Counted from the first letter of the stretch, positions 34,711-47,874 are shown. The stretch: 64,000 bases of DNA from Spirometra erinaceieuropaei (GCA_902702965.1 CACRXP010000231.1:819054-883053); one strand, 5' to 3'. Notes: generated by a model from the letters alone, not told the origin. Translations and numbers: made by a program.

Positions 34711-36169
34711 CAAAAGAATAGAACGCCTATGTCTTTCAAAAACCTCACCAAACACAGACAGACCTATTTTTAAGAAGCTGCGTGTTTTTTGAAGAAAAAT
34801 TAAACACGTCTCTCTGTTACGTAAACAGCTGTTGTGATTGTCACTAAGGTAAGTAAAATCCCCTTTTTAAGGTTTGACCACAATCTGCCGCTGCAGGCTG
34901 TTTTTGAATTTTCCCACGCAGTTCAGAAAAACATACGAAATAATGCAAAACGACGATTGCTGCTTGACTGTGAAAAACTTTGGTCATAGCATGTTTAAAT
35001 GGCAGTTTCCAAAAGCACATTTTTCATAGGAAGCAGATTCCTGGGTTTACATGAAAACTAATAGAGATATATCAACGATTTACGCGAAATAGTTGCAAGT
35101 GACAGTTATATCTGATGGAACCGTTCGTTTAAATATTCATTATAAAATGCCCATCTTTGTCCCTAAATCTCCTTGAATGCATATCTCCTGTTTTAACTGT
35201 GCAGCCAAAGTCATAGGAGGAATAGAATTCATTTAGGGCAACTACTTAAGTTTTAGGACGGACATTTAAATTTTATTAAACAGAAACATATTTTCGAGCG
35301 ACACTTCGACTGTGGTGATCGACGACGCCAACGTGTAGCCCACAACAGAGTGCAAACGGAGACAGTGACTTGCGAGTGAATTAAATTGACCGAAGACTTG
35401 CGCAACATCTACCACGCTCCCTGCTTTTCTCTTCCTGGCCCAATGTTACATCAGAGTCAACAACATCGAAGACAAAAGATGATGAAAATATAAGACAGAC
35501 TATTATTCTGCATTTATTTAATGTATGCTTAAATTTACGATGGTATGGAAAATCGCTAGAGAAATGCATATTGTCATTTTTATCAAGTGATGTTTTGGCA
35601 GGCAGCCGGTCGAAAGCTTGTTAAAAATCCACTATCCTGGAATAATTAAACAATCTTTGAATTAGTCTGTATGATAATCAAAATTACAGCTTCACTTAAA
35701 TAATCCTCCCTAATGGGTAACAGGCTTCCGATATCGCGTTAATATTTTATGAGATAGGTCAACTAATGTATTCTTTAGGGTTTGTCTTCATTAATGATAA
35801 TATCTAAACCTTATTAGTTTTCCATGAAGAAGTGCATTTTGTTGCGTTTCCCACAATGTCTCAAGAACGAGTTGTAGACGTTTAAACCAAAAACTAGCGG
35901 CTGTTCTTAGTTTACTTAGACAGCATTCAAAAGTCTTTGACACACAACCCGCTATTTTCTGTCTTAAAATTATTGGTTTATTCAAAGTATATGCACCTCG
36001 ATCCTGTGCGCTTTTACATTTCTATGCAGTTCAGGTCTCCTTGAAAACCAAAAGGATTTTTTCAAAAGATATGAGAATAAATCTAAAGAATGATAATGAG
36101 GCGAACACCAATATGCCCGTTGTTCATTAATTGCTATGCAGTTGCAATAAGGGAACTCCTAAGACTCTA
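34711..36169 (+). repeat. direct tandem duplication, left unit (~1.46 kb)
   Basis: Matches 36170-37630 along its whole length, in the same order and without large gaps; landmarks are AGAATAGAACGCCTATG at the start, CCAATGTTACATCAGAGTC in the middle and CAAAAACTAGCGGCT near the end. By eye roughly four bases in five agree. It contains a solo right arm of a TIR element (35515-35770). No coding frame is kept in both units. Confidence 0.85.
35515..35770. mobile_element. solo right arm of 1-kb TIR element, subfamily A
   Basis: Inner-arm words (GAAAATCGCTAGAG, GGCAGGCAGCCGG, AATCCTCCCTAATGGGTAAC) lead to the terminus ATGAGATAGGTCAACTAATG|TA. Left arm and centre are absent. The same solo arm lies at the matching place in the second unit, so the loss came before the duplication. 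Confidence 0.65.
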
Positions 36170-37630
36170 CAAAAAAGAATAGAACGCCTATGGCAGGCAA
36201 AAACCTCACCAAACACAGACAGACCTATTTTTAAGAAGCTGCGTGTTTTTCTGAAGAAAATTTAAATACGTCTTTCTACAAGGCAAACAGTTGTTGTGAT
36301 TGTCACTAGGGTAATTAAAATTCATTTTTTTAATTCCATTTTTTCTGCCACTGCAAGCTGTTTTCGCATTTCCCCAGGCAGTTCAGAAAAGCAGACAAAA
36401 TGATGCGAAATGATGACTACCGCTTCACTGTAAAAAAAGTTTGTCATCTTATGTTTAAATGGCAGTTCTTGAAATCAGATTCCTGGGCTTACTTGAAAAA
36501 TAATGGAAATTGTCAACGATGTGTGCGAAATAGTTGCTAATATCAGTTATATTTGATGATATTGTTCATTAAACAGAAATCATCGCAAAATGCCCATTTT
36601 CTCTCTAAATCTCCTTGAATGCATATCTCCTGCTTTGATTGGGCTGCCAAGACCATTGGTGTAATAAAATTCATTTAGGGCAATTGCTTAAGTTATACGA
36701 AAGTTATTTAAATTTTATTACACGAAAACAGGTTTTTTGGCGACAGTTCAACCGTGGTGGTCGACGACGCCCAACGTGTGCCCGACAGCAGAGTGAGAAA
36801 GCGGACAGTGACTTGCGCGTGAATAAAAATGATCGTAGATTTGCGCAACATATTTTATGCTTCTGCCTATCTCTACCTGGACCCAATGTTACATCAGAGT
36901 CAGCAAGATCGATGGCAAGTGATTGTGCAGCTGGCTGGTACCAAAAAATATAAGACAGACAACTATTATACATTTTTATAATATATATTTAATTTTACAA
37001 GGGTACGGAAAATCTCTAAAGAAATGCATGTTGTCGTTTTTATCAAGTGATGTTTTTGCAGGCAGCCGGTGGAAAGATTGTTCAAAATCCAGTATCCTGG
37101 AATGATTAAGCAATCTTTGAATTAGGCTGTATGGCGATCAAAATTACTACCACATTTAAGTAATCCTCTCTAATGGGTAGCCCACTTCGGAACTCTTGTT
37201 AATGTTCCATGAGATAGGTCAGTTAAGGTATGCTTTGCGGTTTGTCTTCATTAACGATAATATCTTAACCTTATTAGTTTTCCATGAAGAAGTGCTATTT
37301 CGTCGCGTTTCCCAAAATGTCTCAAGAACAATTTGTAGACGTTTAAACCAAAAACTAGCGGCTATTACTAGTTTACTTAGACATCATTCAAAAGTGTTTG
37401 ACACCTAGCCCGCTATTTTGTGGCTTAAAAATTTTGGTTTATTCAAAGTAAATACACCTTAATTCTGTGCGATTTTACATTTCCATACAGTTCAGGTCAC
37501 CTTGAAAACTAAAAAGATTTGTTCAAAAAATATGGAAATGGATCTAAATAATGGTTATGGACACGAACACTAATATGCTCGTTGTTCAATTATTGCTATA
37601 CAATTGCCAAATGGGAAATACTAAGCCGTT
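36170..37630 (+). repeat. direct tandem duplication, right unit (~1.46 kb)
   Basis: Second unit, starting exactly where the first ends and finishing around AAATACTAAGCCG. It follows the first unit end to end, including the solo TIR arm. The units have diverged considerably, so the duplication is old. Frames of up to 104 codons (36639-36953) have no partner in the other unit and are not credible genes. Confidence 0.85.
36957..37230. mobile_element. solo right arm of TIR element in second unit
   Basis: Counterpart of 35515-35770, ending CCATGAGATAGGTCAGTTAAGGTA. It is slightly more worn at the terminus. Confidence 0.6.
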
Positions 37631-38525
37631 AAACTTGGAAAGCATTTTGACTTAAGAACATGCAGTTTTTGGCAAAAACACTACTTTCTTTAGTTTTCAA
37701 AACCGTCCATCTTCCCATTGACAGTAATGCTTTAAGCATTTTTTGTGTGTTTGGCATAGGGAAATTTAGAAATGCGGCCTAACCTGCTTGTTGTTTTGTC
37801 GTTGTGTCCCAGTTAAAACTCATATTAACGAAATATGTTTCTTTCCAATATTTCGACAAAGCCTTTGGTAATTTCCAAATAAGTTTTGCTTTTTCAAGCC
37901 TATACTCAATACATATGTTATCATATGCAGTTTTCACACTTAAATAACATCTTTTTAAAGGTATTCTAGTTTACTTAATTAATTCTTGATTTAGTGATTT
38001 TTCTAATGCAAGGGTGAACTGGCATGTACTCAATGTGTGGTCGGCAACGCTCAACTAGCAACATCGGAAAGGCCCGCTGTAAATAAACAAGAGGATTACT
38101 CTGCTTCTCTCAGTTGATTTCAGCAGGTATCGGGCTATTCAATGTCCTTCGATTTCTGAGACATGCTGAAACGCGCAGAATTTTATCAAATTATTTGAAC
38201 ATACCTTCTAACAAAACAGTCGCCGGTGTACGAGAGTAATTCTGTTTTCAGAAAATATAAGTCCAAATTAATTTGTCGGTGGCAGCATTATGGTTTTGAC
38301 ATTGAAAATATTTAAATAACAGCGATGTTTACTTCTCCATCCGGAACATATTTTAAGTCTGTGTAGCAAATTTAAGCTGATTGAGGAGAACTGGCGGCTG
38401 CAAACTATTTGATGATATATTTATGAACGTTTGAGTTGTCTTAAATGCGAGTGTAGCGTATTTTAATGGGGAAGGTTAATATCGTTAGAATCCAATCGAC
38501 ATTTTTTACAATATAGGCAGAGTAA
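37631..38525. other. unassigned sequence, no supported gene
   Basis: AT-rich, no recognised repeat or domain. Confidence 0.35.
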
Positions 38526-38620
38526 CTTTAACGGCAAAAGGAAGGAATAGTAAAACGGCCGTTTCGGGTTCCTTAGCTGTCGTCAGCCAGCTAAACCTAA
38601 CTCCTGCTTTAATAAAAATA
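38526..38620 (-). ncRNA. isolated hammerhead-like segment, SINE-derived
   Basis: Minus strand: GGTTTAGCTGG, CTGACGA, a short arm, GAAA, ACGGCCGT, TTTAC. It aligns with the SINE ribozyme segment, but the palindrome ATGGCCAT has become ACGGCCGT (38555-38562), keeping full self-complementarity through paired changes. CTGACGA still fits the core because position 7 is free. Stem I no longer pairs well. No tRNA head is visible next to it. Confidence 0.5.
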
Positions 38621-39727
38621 AGGATAAATTCAGGTCTTTTGCCGTGAAAATGTATGATAAGATGAAAATTTCTGCCGCCATCGGCAAGGCTTCCACATTC
38701 ATCGCCTTTTGCAGACATTTCCCTCAGGCAGTCAACAAAGTGTAAGTGTATTTTAAACAATGAAGCAAAAAGGAGGCATTTTTGTGGGATTTTTAATGCC
38801 TTCATTTTTGTCTAGGCATGCAAGAGGTAATTTTTGAACAGTGTAAAATGTGCATACCGTGGAAGATTTTTTATCAAATATTAAAAAATAAGCGACACAA
38901 GTGCATGTTCTAGAGGCGGTTAACGCCATGCAGCCAAAGTTCCTTAGGCATGAAAAAAACGTTTATTCTAAATCAGCGCATAGTAAGGTTTATACCTTTA
39001 TGTTTCCTAACGAAAATCTATGTATATCAATACAAATTGCAAATCATAAAACGAATATATTGCAAGATTTTTCGATATAGTTAAACTTACCTAGATTCGA
39101 TAGACTGGCACAAGATAACAATGGACCAAATTAAAAATGCAAAATGTCGGTGTTTGATTAACTGTAGTCACGGCTAAGATTTAGAAGCAAATCTTTTAAA
39201 CATGAAACCGGTCAAGCTGGTTCGGTTTCTGCGAGGATAGAGCAACAATTCATATTTTCTGCCATAAAATCCGCCACACTTTTCGAATGTGAACAAAAAC
39301 ACTTTCGATGAAATTAAAATTAGGTCTGCAGGGGAAGGAAAGGCAGCCCGGTGTTGTAGACAGAGATGTTAGCTGTTGCCATAAACAGTCAGATTACAGT
39401 TGTGCATATAAGAGGTGACCTAAATTATGAGAGCTGTTAAAACTTATTAATGACTATCAATCACCTTTAAGAGAGCATACATAAATAAAGCTCATGCGCA
39501 GATTACCAAGGGGAAATTTAAAGGAAGCAAAACACGAAAGAAATACCGAAAATATTGTGTGGTTTATAAACATCATTTTTTTAAAAAATCGCAGATTCTA
39601 AAAACGTTGATAAGGGTTTCCATTAGATATCAGAAGCCTGTATATGGAAACAATTAAATAAATAAGACTGTTCAAATAGAAGGATGGACAAAAACAATTT
39701 TTTTGGGTAAGTTTACGCTTGGGAATA
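38621..39727. other. unassigned sequence, no supported gene
   Basis: No domain, repeat or RNA recognised. Confidence 0.35.
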
Positions 39728-40700
39728 CAGTGCATGGCCGATCTCATGAAATGTTGGCCGAAATTCTGAAATGGGCTTTCAATTAGGATGGATTACTTAG
39801 GTGGCGTTATATTAATGGTTAGCAGGAAGCATAATTCTATATTTTTTCGGACTGAGCAGGATGTCGGCTTTTAGATGCACTTTTCTAGATCTCCTGCAGA
39901 AACCGCGCTTTGTAAAAAATGACTACTTATATAGCATGCATTTTTCGTATTGATTTTCGATGGTCTTATACATCCATAAAATATTTAATTGAAAACGTTC
40001 ACAAGAATATGCCTTCTTTTATTTATTTGGTAAAAATCGCACTATCTGCATATTGTATACCTGAAGAACGTGTATATCTGTGCTTTTACAAAGCTTCTAA
40101 TTATGAGATTTTTAAGACTATTCGATGTCCGTATGTACAACATCGCACATATCCGTTTACGGAAGCTTCTTATGAAATGTACAACACAGTCCGGATCCAT
40201 TGCAAAATTTTATTAATTCTACATGGTATCGTCTGAAAGACATAGAGGAGTATATGGTTTTCCTTACTCAAAAAGCATGTACCGTGTAATCGAACATCGC
40301 TAACCGCTATTGGAATAGTAGATCTGGCTTAACATTATTCGGGAATAGGAATATTATTTTAAAACCTAAACATACAATTTCTGAAGGTAAAAAATATATA
40401 GACAGTGTGATTGTTTACCAAATGAGTAAAATAAGGCATATTCGTATGCACGTTTTTTATAACATATAGTAAAATTTATAAGACCATCTAATATTAATAC
40501 GACAAAATGCATGCTACGTATGTAGTCATTTTTTGCCGAACGCGGGTTCTGCAGAAGGTTAAAAAGAAGTGCATCCAAAAGCCAACATCCTGATAGTGTT
40601 GCAATTTAATCAATATTACAACGTCACCTAAGTAATCCTTCCTGATCGAAAACACATTTCAGAATTTCGGCCAGCATTTCATGAGATTGGTCACGCACTG
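39728..40700 (-). mobile_element. 1-kb TIR family element, subfamily A
   Basis: Flanks TA|CAGTGCATGGCCGATCTCAT and TTGGTCACGCACTG|TA (TA at 39726-39727 and 40701-40702). Both arms and the centre (CAGTCCGGATCCATTGC) are present, 973 bp. It is the second-best copy after 19680. The 105-codon frame at 39919-40236 lies across arm and centre and is not a gene. Confidence 0.88.
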
Positions 40701-40702
40701 TA

Positions 40703-42285
40703 AGTGCAATGCCAGGTATGGCGGTTTGCCAACGGTCTCATTCTGTGTAAATGTTCCAGAACCGTTTTCCGAAAATCTGCTGCATGTTTTCGCTTTTGCA
40801 TTAACTAATATGCAATATAGTAAGGCAGCCAAAACTTTGCTCTATTTTGCCGATAAGGACGTCATTTAGATAAAAAACCCTCACACGGTCACATGTTCGC
40901 CGGTCGGTCAATGAAAAATAAATTTAAATTGAATTGACGTTCGCGTTTGAAAGGATACTATTTCTGTAAACAGAAGGAGCTTTAATCCGTGAATCTATTT
41001 TGAATCAGTTTGTTTTTTGGATTACGTTTAGTTTTCGATTAACCCTAAAGTATCGATAAATGCTTCTTGATTCTTCGCGTTTTCAGCCATATATCCATAA
41101 AGAGAGATTCCATGTCATGTGTTCACCAAACCATTCAAAATACGACGCCTTCTGAAGCATTTTTTATGAAAATTATTTTTTGGATCACAAGTAAGGACCC
41201 GCTCAAGCATATGAACATCCACAACAAAAGGTAACCTGGGCTGCCTTGAGGATTTTGTATAAAAACAACGCAGAACAGAAACACGTGTCCTTCTCGGGTG
41301 TTTAATGGAAGAAGGCCGTTCCGGTTCGGTTTGCCACGTAAAGATTGTGTGGTCACTCCATCACTAAATTTCTAAATTTGTCCAGAGAAACTATTGACAA
41401 ATGCTTTCCGTTAATATTTTAAGGAGAATACGATGTTAACTTTTTGCGTGTGATGGTAAAAACCGCCGTCTTGTCTTTTTTTGATAATGGTTTTTGTCTG
41501 CCTTGTTTTTGTCACTGATAATCCGAGTTAGGAGACATTGTTACTGCTCACGCGACAGCCCGCCGATGAAAAATTTTCTATTTGTTTATGATCAACCGCA
41601 AGTCAAAACTTCAATAAAAACGTCATCAAACGACATGATACAAAGTGACATTACGTAGCGTTTATGATTTATGTTCATCTATTATCACTGCTTTTTAGTG
41701 CACATAAACGATCTGTTGTTAGACAACTCTGCTAGCATGTTTTCTGTTTGAAATGACAACAATTTGAACTTGATGATTTATAGAACTGAATCCGCCCCTC
41801 ATTTTTGGAGGTTGCAATTCTTAGTATTCGTTTTTATCTGATATTCATAGACGCATCATCTAGATTTTTTGTTTGACTTGCGCTGAATTTAAACGGTAAG
41901 TGCCTACTGCTCATAAAACCAAAGAGACTAGACCCAAGAGACAGTCGGTTAGAAGGCGATCCGATTATTTGAACAAGATTCTGGCTGGACTGAGGTTTTG
42001 AATTCACACTCCCGTCGGACAATCAGGCGCAGTGACCTCGCTCCTTCATTTTTCGAGTTGAAACTATGCCTATGTAGAATAATTTGCTATGCTGGGAACT
42101 GGCGATCAAGCTATGTTCCCATCGCCAGTGCAATTGAGAAAATTTTCAAAGACCCCATGCGTGCAATAAAATTTCACACTAAAGGAATTGCGTGAGGGAA
42201 ATAAGATCATTATCTCATGAGATTCAACTAACTCCGTGGAATGGGGGAAGAGATTTCTGTTATGTAACAGCTTAACAGGTGTATC
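40703..42285. other. unassigned; old repeat D fragment near 41.1-41.5 kb
   Basis: Most is unassigned. 41190-41460 can be aligned with 48620-48900 (CCTGGGCTGCCTTGAGG..TTTGT; AGAGAAACTATTGACA), with many differences. Frames of 60-75 codons have no domain. Confidence 0.35.
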
Positions 42286-42289
42286 CTAT

Positions 42290-42420
42290 GGGTAGTTCGA
42301 CATTATTGCATGATAGTGCAATAATGATGAGGATGAGGTTTTAGGTTTGAATCCGAAACGTCAGTAGAATAAAGCTTTCAGCTGATCAAGCGTGGCTCCT
42401 CTTGTTGACTGCTACCTGAA
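42290..42420 (+). ncRNA. PLE-type tail with hammerhead-like fold
   Basis: A perfect 10-bp hairpin CATTATTGCA/TGCAATAATG (42301-42326, loop TGATAG) leads into ATGATGAGGAT, and after 16 nt ATCCGAAACGTCAG, then AATAAA (42368-42373). Read as a hammerhead, stem II would be GGAT/ATCC with the canonical G-C closing pair, GAAAC-GTC forms the minimal stem III and cleavage site, and the 5' core is AUGAUGA, one base from CUGAUGA. GAAACGTC plus AATAAA is shared with both PLE tails. No PLE coding sequence lies next to it. Confidence 0.45.
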
Positions 42421-43600
42421 CTCGTCTTTGCTCTTATTGTCCATAAGCGTTAAAAGTTTGTGTAAAGCGTTATCTGATATAAAAAATCAGATGTTTACCC
42501 CACGCATATCAAATAAAAGCAGTTTAGAGAATCGTTGCCATTTTAAGCGTTTCACAGCAGAAAGCCCATGATCAATCGGCCCTTAGTTAAGATATCGAGA
42601 AGTCTATATGTATTTATATTTATACAGTTAATATAGATATGCATAAAGTCGTTTTTCTCTTAAACCACTTTTTTAATAGACAAGCGTTAAAAAAAATTTC
42701 ATTCAGTAAGTGATATGTAAAGCCTTAAATAAATTTGTTTAGTAGGTATACCAACAGCCCATGTGCACCGCAACCACTGTCTGAATTTTAGTCACATTTT
42801 GCAAGTTACGCCATTTACTGAGTGCACTGAGAGTAAAAGCGGATCCGCACGTTGTCAAATATACTGAATGAAAGTGCGTTTTTTCAAGAGCATGTGCATT
42901 TTTCTGACGTTTCGGAACTTGTAAACGCCAGCACAGTGTATGTAGGCTTCCCACTGTTTGCCCGTTTTGTCATTTGGAAACGCGTACATGTGCATTTACA
43001 CCGAATTCGTCCAATGACTGCCTAGTATATAAAACACTTTGCTGCATTTATATGCACATAAAGATAATAAATTGACAGTGGAAACGTCAAAAAATATTTC
43101 AAAAATCTATCTAAAGCACAAGCCGCCGACTCTAATCCACAAACGTGTATTGTGATAGAGAAAGGACCATTCATCAGGAGAAACAACTGATTGGTATTCA
43201 AGGTTATCGTTCTTTGGTGGGGATTAATTTTTTTTGTCAAAGACTTTCAAGTAAGAAGTGAATTTATGACGGACGGCTAGAAAAAATAAATGAAATAAAA
43301 CGAAAAATTAACCGAAATAATAGCAAATGGGGAGTGTTCTTTTTGCGTGTAAAATAGTTTAAGGGAAAAATATTAAGTGTCCGCGGTCGAGGGTTGCAGT
43401 CCATTGTTACGAGGTGTTTCGTTACCTTCCCCGATTTATTATGATTGGGGCAAAGATGTTTTTGTGGAATTGAATTCTGGGTTGGAGGGAGTGAAAAAAT
43501 AGCATCGAGGATTGCAGGTGGAGAGAATCACATTTCATGTTGACGATGTACGGGAGAACTACCCTCAAACGTGACAATGTTCATTCGCCTGTGAAGGCCA
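42421..43600. other. unassigned sequence, no supported gene
   Basis: No domain or repeat recognised; frames are at most 72 codons. Confidence 0.35.
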
Positions 43601-44600
43601 TTCAAATCGACGGCATCCTTTGCTTAGTCGAAAAAGGCCTTAACATTTATGGTGTCTGCCGTTGATCACCTGATTGATCATCCTCCAGATTTTATGACCA
43701 CTCAAGCCGTCAGAGGTCAGAAGTTCTTGAGCATTGCTGTCGGTACACTGCGTCTTCGTGAAAAGTTTTCCCCACCTATGACCACCTGGGCCGCCTCTAG
43801 GGAGTTGTCCAAAAACAGAGGTTTATCACAAAAAAGGCTCTACCAGAGAAAAACTCTGCGATCACTGTACTTCTGAACAAGTAAAAACTTTATTCAGTTT
43901 GTTCAATTAAAAGGGTTTTCTCAAAGATTTTTTCTGATAAGTGCAAAGTGCTTCATATTTTTCCTAAATATCTTAAACGTTTCCAAACAAGGGGTTCAAA
44001 TTTTGCGTGCGACGAATCTAAATGTCTTCTTACATGTTTTGCACTATGTTGATTCATCTAATTTGGTCCTCGATATTGCCATGATATTAGAAATACTAAA
44101 CCTCGATTCGTAGTTTCCGTGTACGCTTAAAATCAGTAAACTTTAGGAGGTGCCCTATATATGTTTTTGTTTTCTAATTCTCAGAAGGGCAATGAACGTT
44201 ACTACTTAACAAGCCTATTACTGCGTTGTGCGACATAATACGTCAAAACTTTGTAAAGTGGAATTTTTAAAATTGACTCCTTTCCTTGCTTCTTGAAATA
44301 AACTCGATTTCTCACATCTGACACCACTCAATTTTAAAGAATATAAAATTAGAATTTGCGGTCTAAGAATGGATTTACTTAAATTTTTTCCTAATTTTAT
44401 CAGTGTACTTTTATAGCGCAGGACACCAGAGCAAGAGGTTTTGACTTATAATCATCGATATTGTAGGAAATTACTTGAATGCAGGGAAGTGCCCGACTTT
44501 GTTTAAGCTTGACCTATTTTCCTTCAGTATAATGTTTTTTAAATAAGTTCTTTTGATAAAGGGCCTTCGACTCAAATCGATTCGGAAAAATATAACAACA
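43600..44600 (+). repeat. repeat D, copy 1 (old diverged repeat)
   Basis: Aligns in the same orientation with about 48540-49460. Anchors: CCTGGGCCGCCTCTAGGG against CCTGGGGCGACCTCGGGGG, and GAGGTTTTGACTTATAATC..GTAGGAAATTACTTG..CCCGACTTTG against GAGCTTTGACCTGTGATAC..GTGGGAAATCACTCA..CCGAATTTG. Order is kept over almost 1 kb. No coding feature; class unknown. Confidence 0.5.
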
Positions 44601-47046
44601 CCAAGCATGAATCATGCAAATCTACGTACATTCCGATAACGATTGCTAATGGGTTTGAGCATTAGTTGCAAACAAGCAGCCTGTTGGCATGACAAATCTC
44701 GAAGCTGAGGGACAGCTTATCAAGTAGCAAATTAAGCATAAAACATAGTGCGCTATTTGGTATATTTATGTTAACAAAGGTCAAAAATGCAATGACAAGG
44801 AAAGATTTACAGAAAATCCAGCACCTAGGTACTTGAACTATGTAATTATTTTTATAAATGATAAATATGCAAACGAGTAGAAGAATTCACTTAAGTATTT
44901 TGGGTTGGCCAGCTTCTTTGAGGGTTTTTTGAATGACATCTTCCCTAGGATTTTCAAAGCATTTCCAGTTAGGTTAACTGGGTATGTATAAAATGAAGTG
45001 GAGAGAATGGCGCACTGGAAATGTGAATCTATCAAACTTATCGGATTTAAGAAATAAAGTTCGGGAAAATGAGCACTCTGCAAACAGAAAAATAAACCCG
45101 ATAAGGTAATTACAATCGGGTGTGTTCTTAGGGATACAGTCACATGCAATAATGCAGAAGGCAGCAGATAAACTAGCAGAAAGTTAGCAGGTGGAAAGCC
45201 TCTATCATCTCTCTCCGATAGACAAACTTGCCGTGGGCAGTAAAGGAGTTTGGATGCAAAGTGGTTTAGGCGGCTTCAGATGCTCTGAAGCATTAATGGG
45301 CGGAGAAAGTACTGGGATCACAATATGAAATGGTTAAAGGATAAAATGGTTCAGAGAGTAAGTGCACTGTCGGTAAAGCAGGCCAACAGGGCCTGGAACG
45401 CCAGTCACCGCGGCCACAAATGAGGGCACATATGGCCTTGATTTGGACTAAAGGAGAGATTCAAGACTTACTCAGGGAACAGTGGCCGCGGTCTTTCTAA
45501 AAATCAAGGTGGTAGATATGCGGTGGACGTCACTCGTGTGCTTTTATGGGTTTGTGCATAACACCTGCCGGTTAATTAAGATGTTAAGCAGGGTCCGTAA
45601 TGCGACACAGAACAAGGTCTTATATTCAAAGAAATGTGGTGCTGGAAAACCTTTCCAACGAAAATTTTTCGGGATTTCGGAAGCCACGCACGAGTTACTC
45701 CAGTTTTTGGGAATTTAATTTAATGTCAGTATAGGCTAAATCACGTCAATAATAATTATCTGCAGTAAAAAATTATTACTGTATCCAAGTTTACGAATGG
45801 TTTGTTTAATTATTTAGTGTCCATGAAGAGAAGTCAGTTTGCTGTTGGTTAGACAATACGTCAAATATCCATGATCATCTGTTACATTAAAGGCTAAGAA
45901 TGTTTTGACTTCTCTCCTGCGTTACTTGGTTCATTCTCGATTACCAAGTTGAATTCAGTAGTATTAACTAGCGAACAGTTTGCCAAAGCCTTGTCTTTTC
46001 TGAGAAAAAACGTTCTATGTCGTATTGTTTATCGCAGCGAACCTTCATTCTGAGTCCCAAGGTTCAGAAAGGATATCCATTTGACTAGCTTTTGAAGAAA
46101 AGATATTGTTTCGACTGCATTTCTCTTGATGGCTCATGCCATAAAAAATACACATATGATATTTTGAAAACAAAACCTAGTGGATAATATATATAAAAAC
46201 AGTTATCTCTCTCTCTTACTCGGTTCAAAAAAAGATGGTTATTGGAACGATTTCAAGGACAATCCAGTTGGATAAGTTAACATGATCTGCCCTTTTCAAC
46301 AGAAGTTTAGTTCAGGAAAGTTGGAACATGCTCATTACAAATTTGAACATTTTATTGTTTTCTGGAATACTGGAAAACTAGCTATTTATTGCCACCTCGT
46401 TAGATGATCAGTAATTTTCTATCAGAACGTCTCTTAGAGAGTACGAAATATCAAATGATATGCATTTGTTGTCCTTGAAGAAGGAAGGTAGACAATAATT
46501 ATATATAACCTAGTTTTCAAAGCACTAAAACAGTAACGTTTCTCAAAATAACGTGCATGCAAACCATTGACTAAAGTCTAGCAATAGTGTTTAAACTACA
46601 GTAAGCCGCAATTTATTTTATCTAACTCTCCTGATCGTATCGGCAGATCTTATTCCCCACAGATTCCTTATTAAGATAATGAACTGCTTTTGCAGACTGC
46701 CAAACCTACTGAAGCATATCAGCTCCCTAGATCGTGCTACGCATGGTGCATATGGTTTTTAAAGAACAATTGGTTTTCTTCAAAGAAACTGCGGAGCGTT
46801 TGCTATGCCCAAAACGTAATGCAAAATGTCGGAAAGCCATCTGGCGTTGGGGCAGGTTGAACGCCAAAATGAAACATTCGATAAAATTTGGTCTGTTCGT
46901 GTTTTAACCTCAAAACCAATCTGTGTATCATAGTACTGCTATTCTATTCAAGCAATTTCGGTTGTTTTATTTTATTACTTTTGAGCCACAAAACCGTTCC
47001 TACATGTTGATCTTTTTTACTTTCCTTTAATAATTGTGACTTCTGT
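44601..47046. other. unassigned 2.4-kb stretch, no supported gene
   Basis: Frames reach 103 codons (44838-45149, minus) with no recognised domain. 45250-45520 is somewhat purine-rich and GC-richer. Nothing further can be supported. Confidence 0.35.
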
Positions 47047-47235
47047 GTTGATACCCTATCTCATGAAATGTATTTTTGATTCGAAAATAGTACTTAAGTA
47101 GACCCGTTATATTAATTATTGAGTAACATATTACAAAGACTACGTAATTACGTGAGGATGCGTTTCATGAACGAACTCTTTGTCGATCGCGTGCGTAAAC
47201 CTCATCCTATAAAAATGGCTATATTTAGTTCTTAT
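47047..47235. mobile_element. left-arm remnant of 1-kb TIR element
   Basis: Starts at ACCCTATCTCATGAAATG and follows the left arm (TTGATTCGAAAATAG, AAGTAGACCCGTTATATTAATTATT, AAAAATGGCTA) for about 190 bp, then loses similarity. Outer terminus, centre and right arm are missing. Confidence 0.55.
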
Positions 47236-47805
47236 CTGACCTGAAGACAGATCTATAACTGCAAATAAAAACCCTTTTTTGGGCAAAAACCCCCACGCGA
47301 ATCCACGAAAGTCATATTGCGTTAAAGAAACAACCGAGCTTCAAAAAGGCAAAATTGTGTTTACATAGTTTTGTTAATTACATGGAAAGTAATTTGTTTT
47401 ACGAAAAAACACCAAGTCAAAAAAACGACTTTATGACAGGTCAATTACCTAACACCTAACACAAGTGCCAAAAAGAGAAGAAAAATGTCTCATAACGACA
47501 AGATGCTGAAAAGCAAGAACAAATGCAACGTATTAGTACCTCGTAAATTGTCCTTTGGCTTTTAGAGTTGTTGTCTATGGTGCTTTGGCTTTTACAATTA
47601 TTAGGCGCAAAATCCAACTTTATCTGAATTGGGAGACGTTTGCTCGCCCTTTTGCAGTTCCCTTTGATTAGTGTAAAAATATTTCCGACTGGATTCAGGT
47701 CAGAACTATTGGCGGGTATAACAATAGTCCGAGGGCTACAGTTGGGGAGGCTGGTTGTGGTCTGAAATGTTGGATTGTAGTCGTATACTCTATTACATAT
47801 ACTGT
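47236..47805. other. unassigned sequence, no supported gene
   Basis: AT-rich, nothing identified. Confidence 0.35.
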
Positions 47806-47874
47806 ATTAGGTATGACTGGCTGACGACGGCTAATGGGTCAAAAATACTGTATTAGGTATACCGTATTATGTTT

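Noticed and set aside
42907..43088. Two further GAAACGTC words (42905-42914 minus, 43081-43088 plus) as PLE tails
   Set aside because: Neither is followed by AATAAA at the fixed spacing nor preceded by a GATGAG-like core; an 8-mer is expected about twice in this window by chance.
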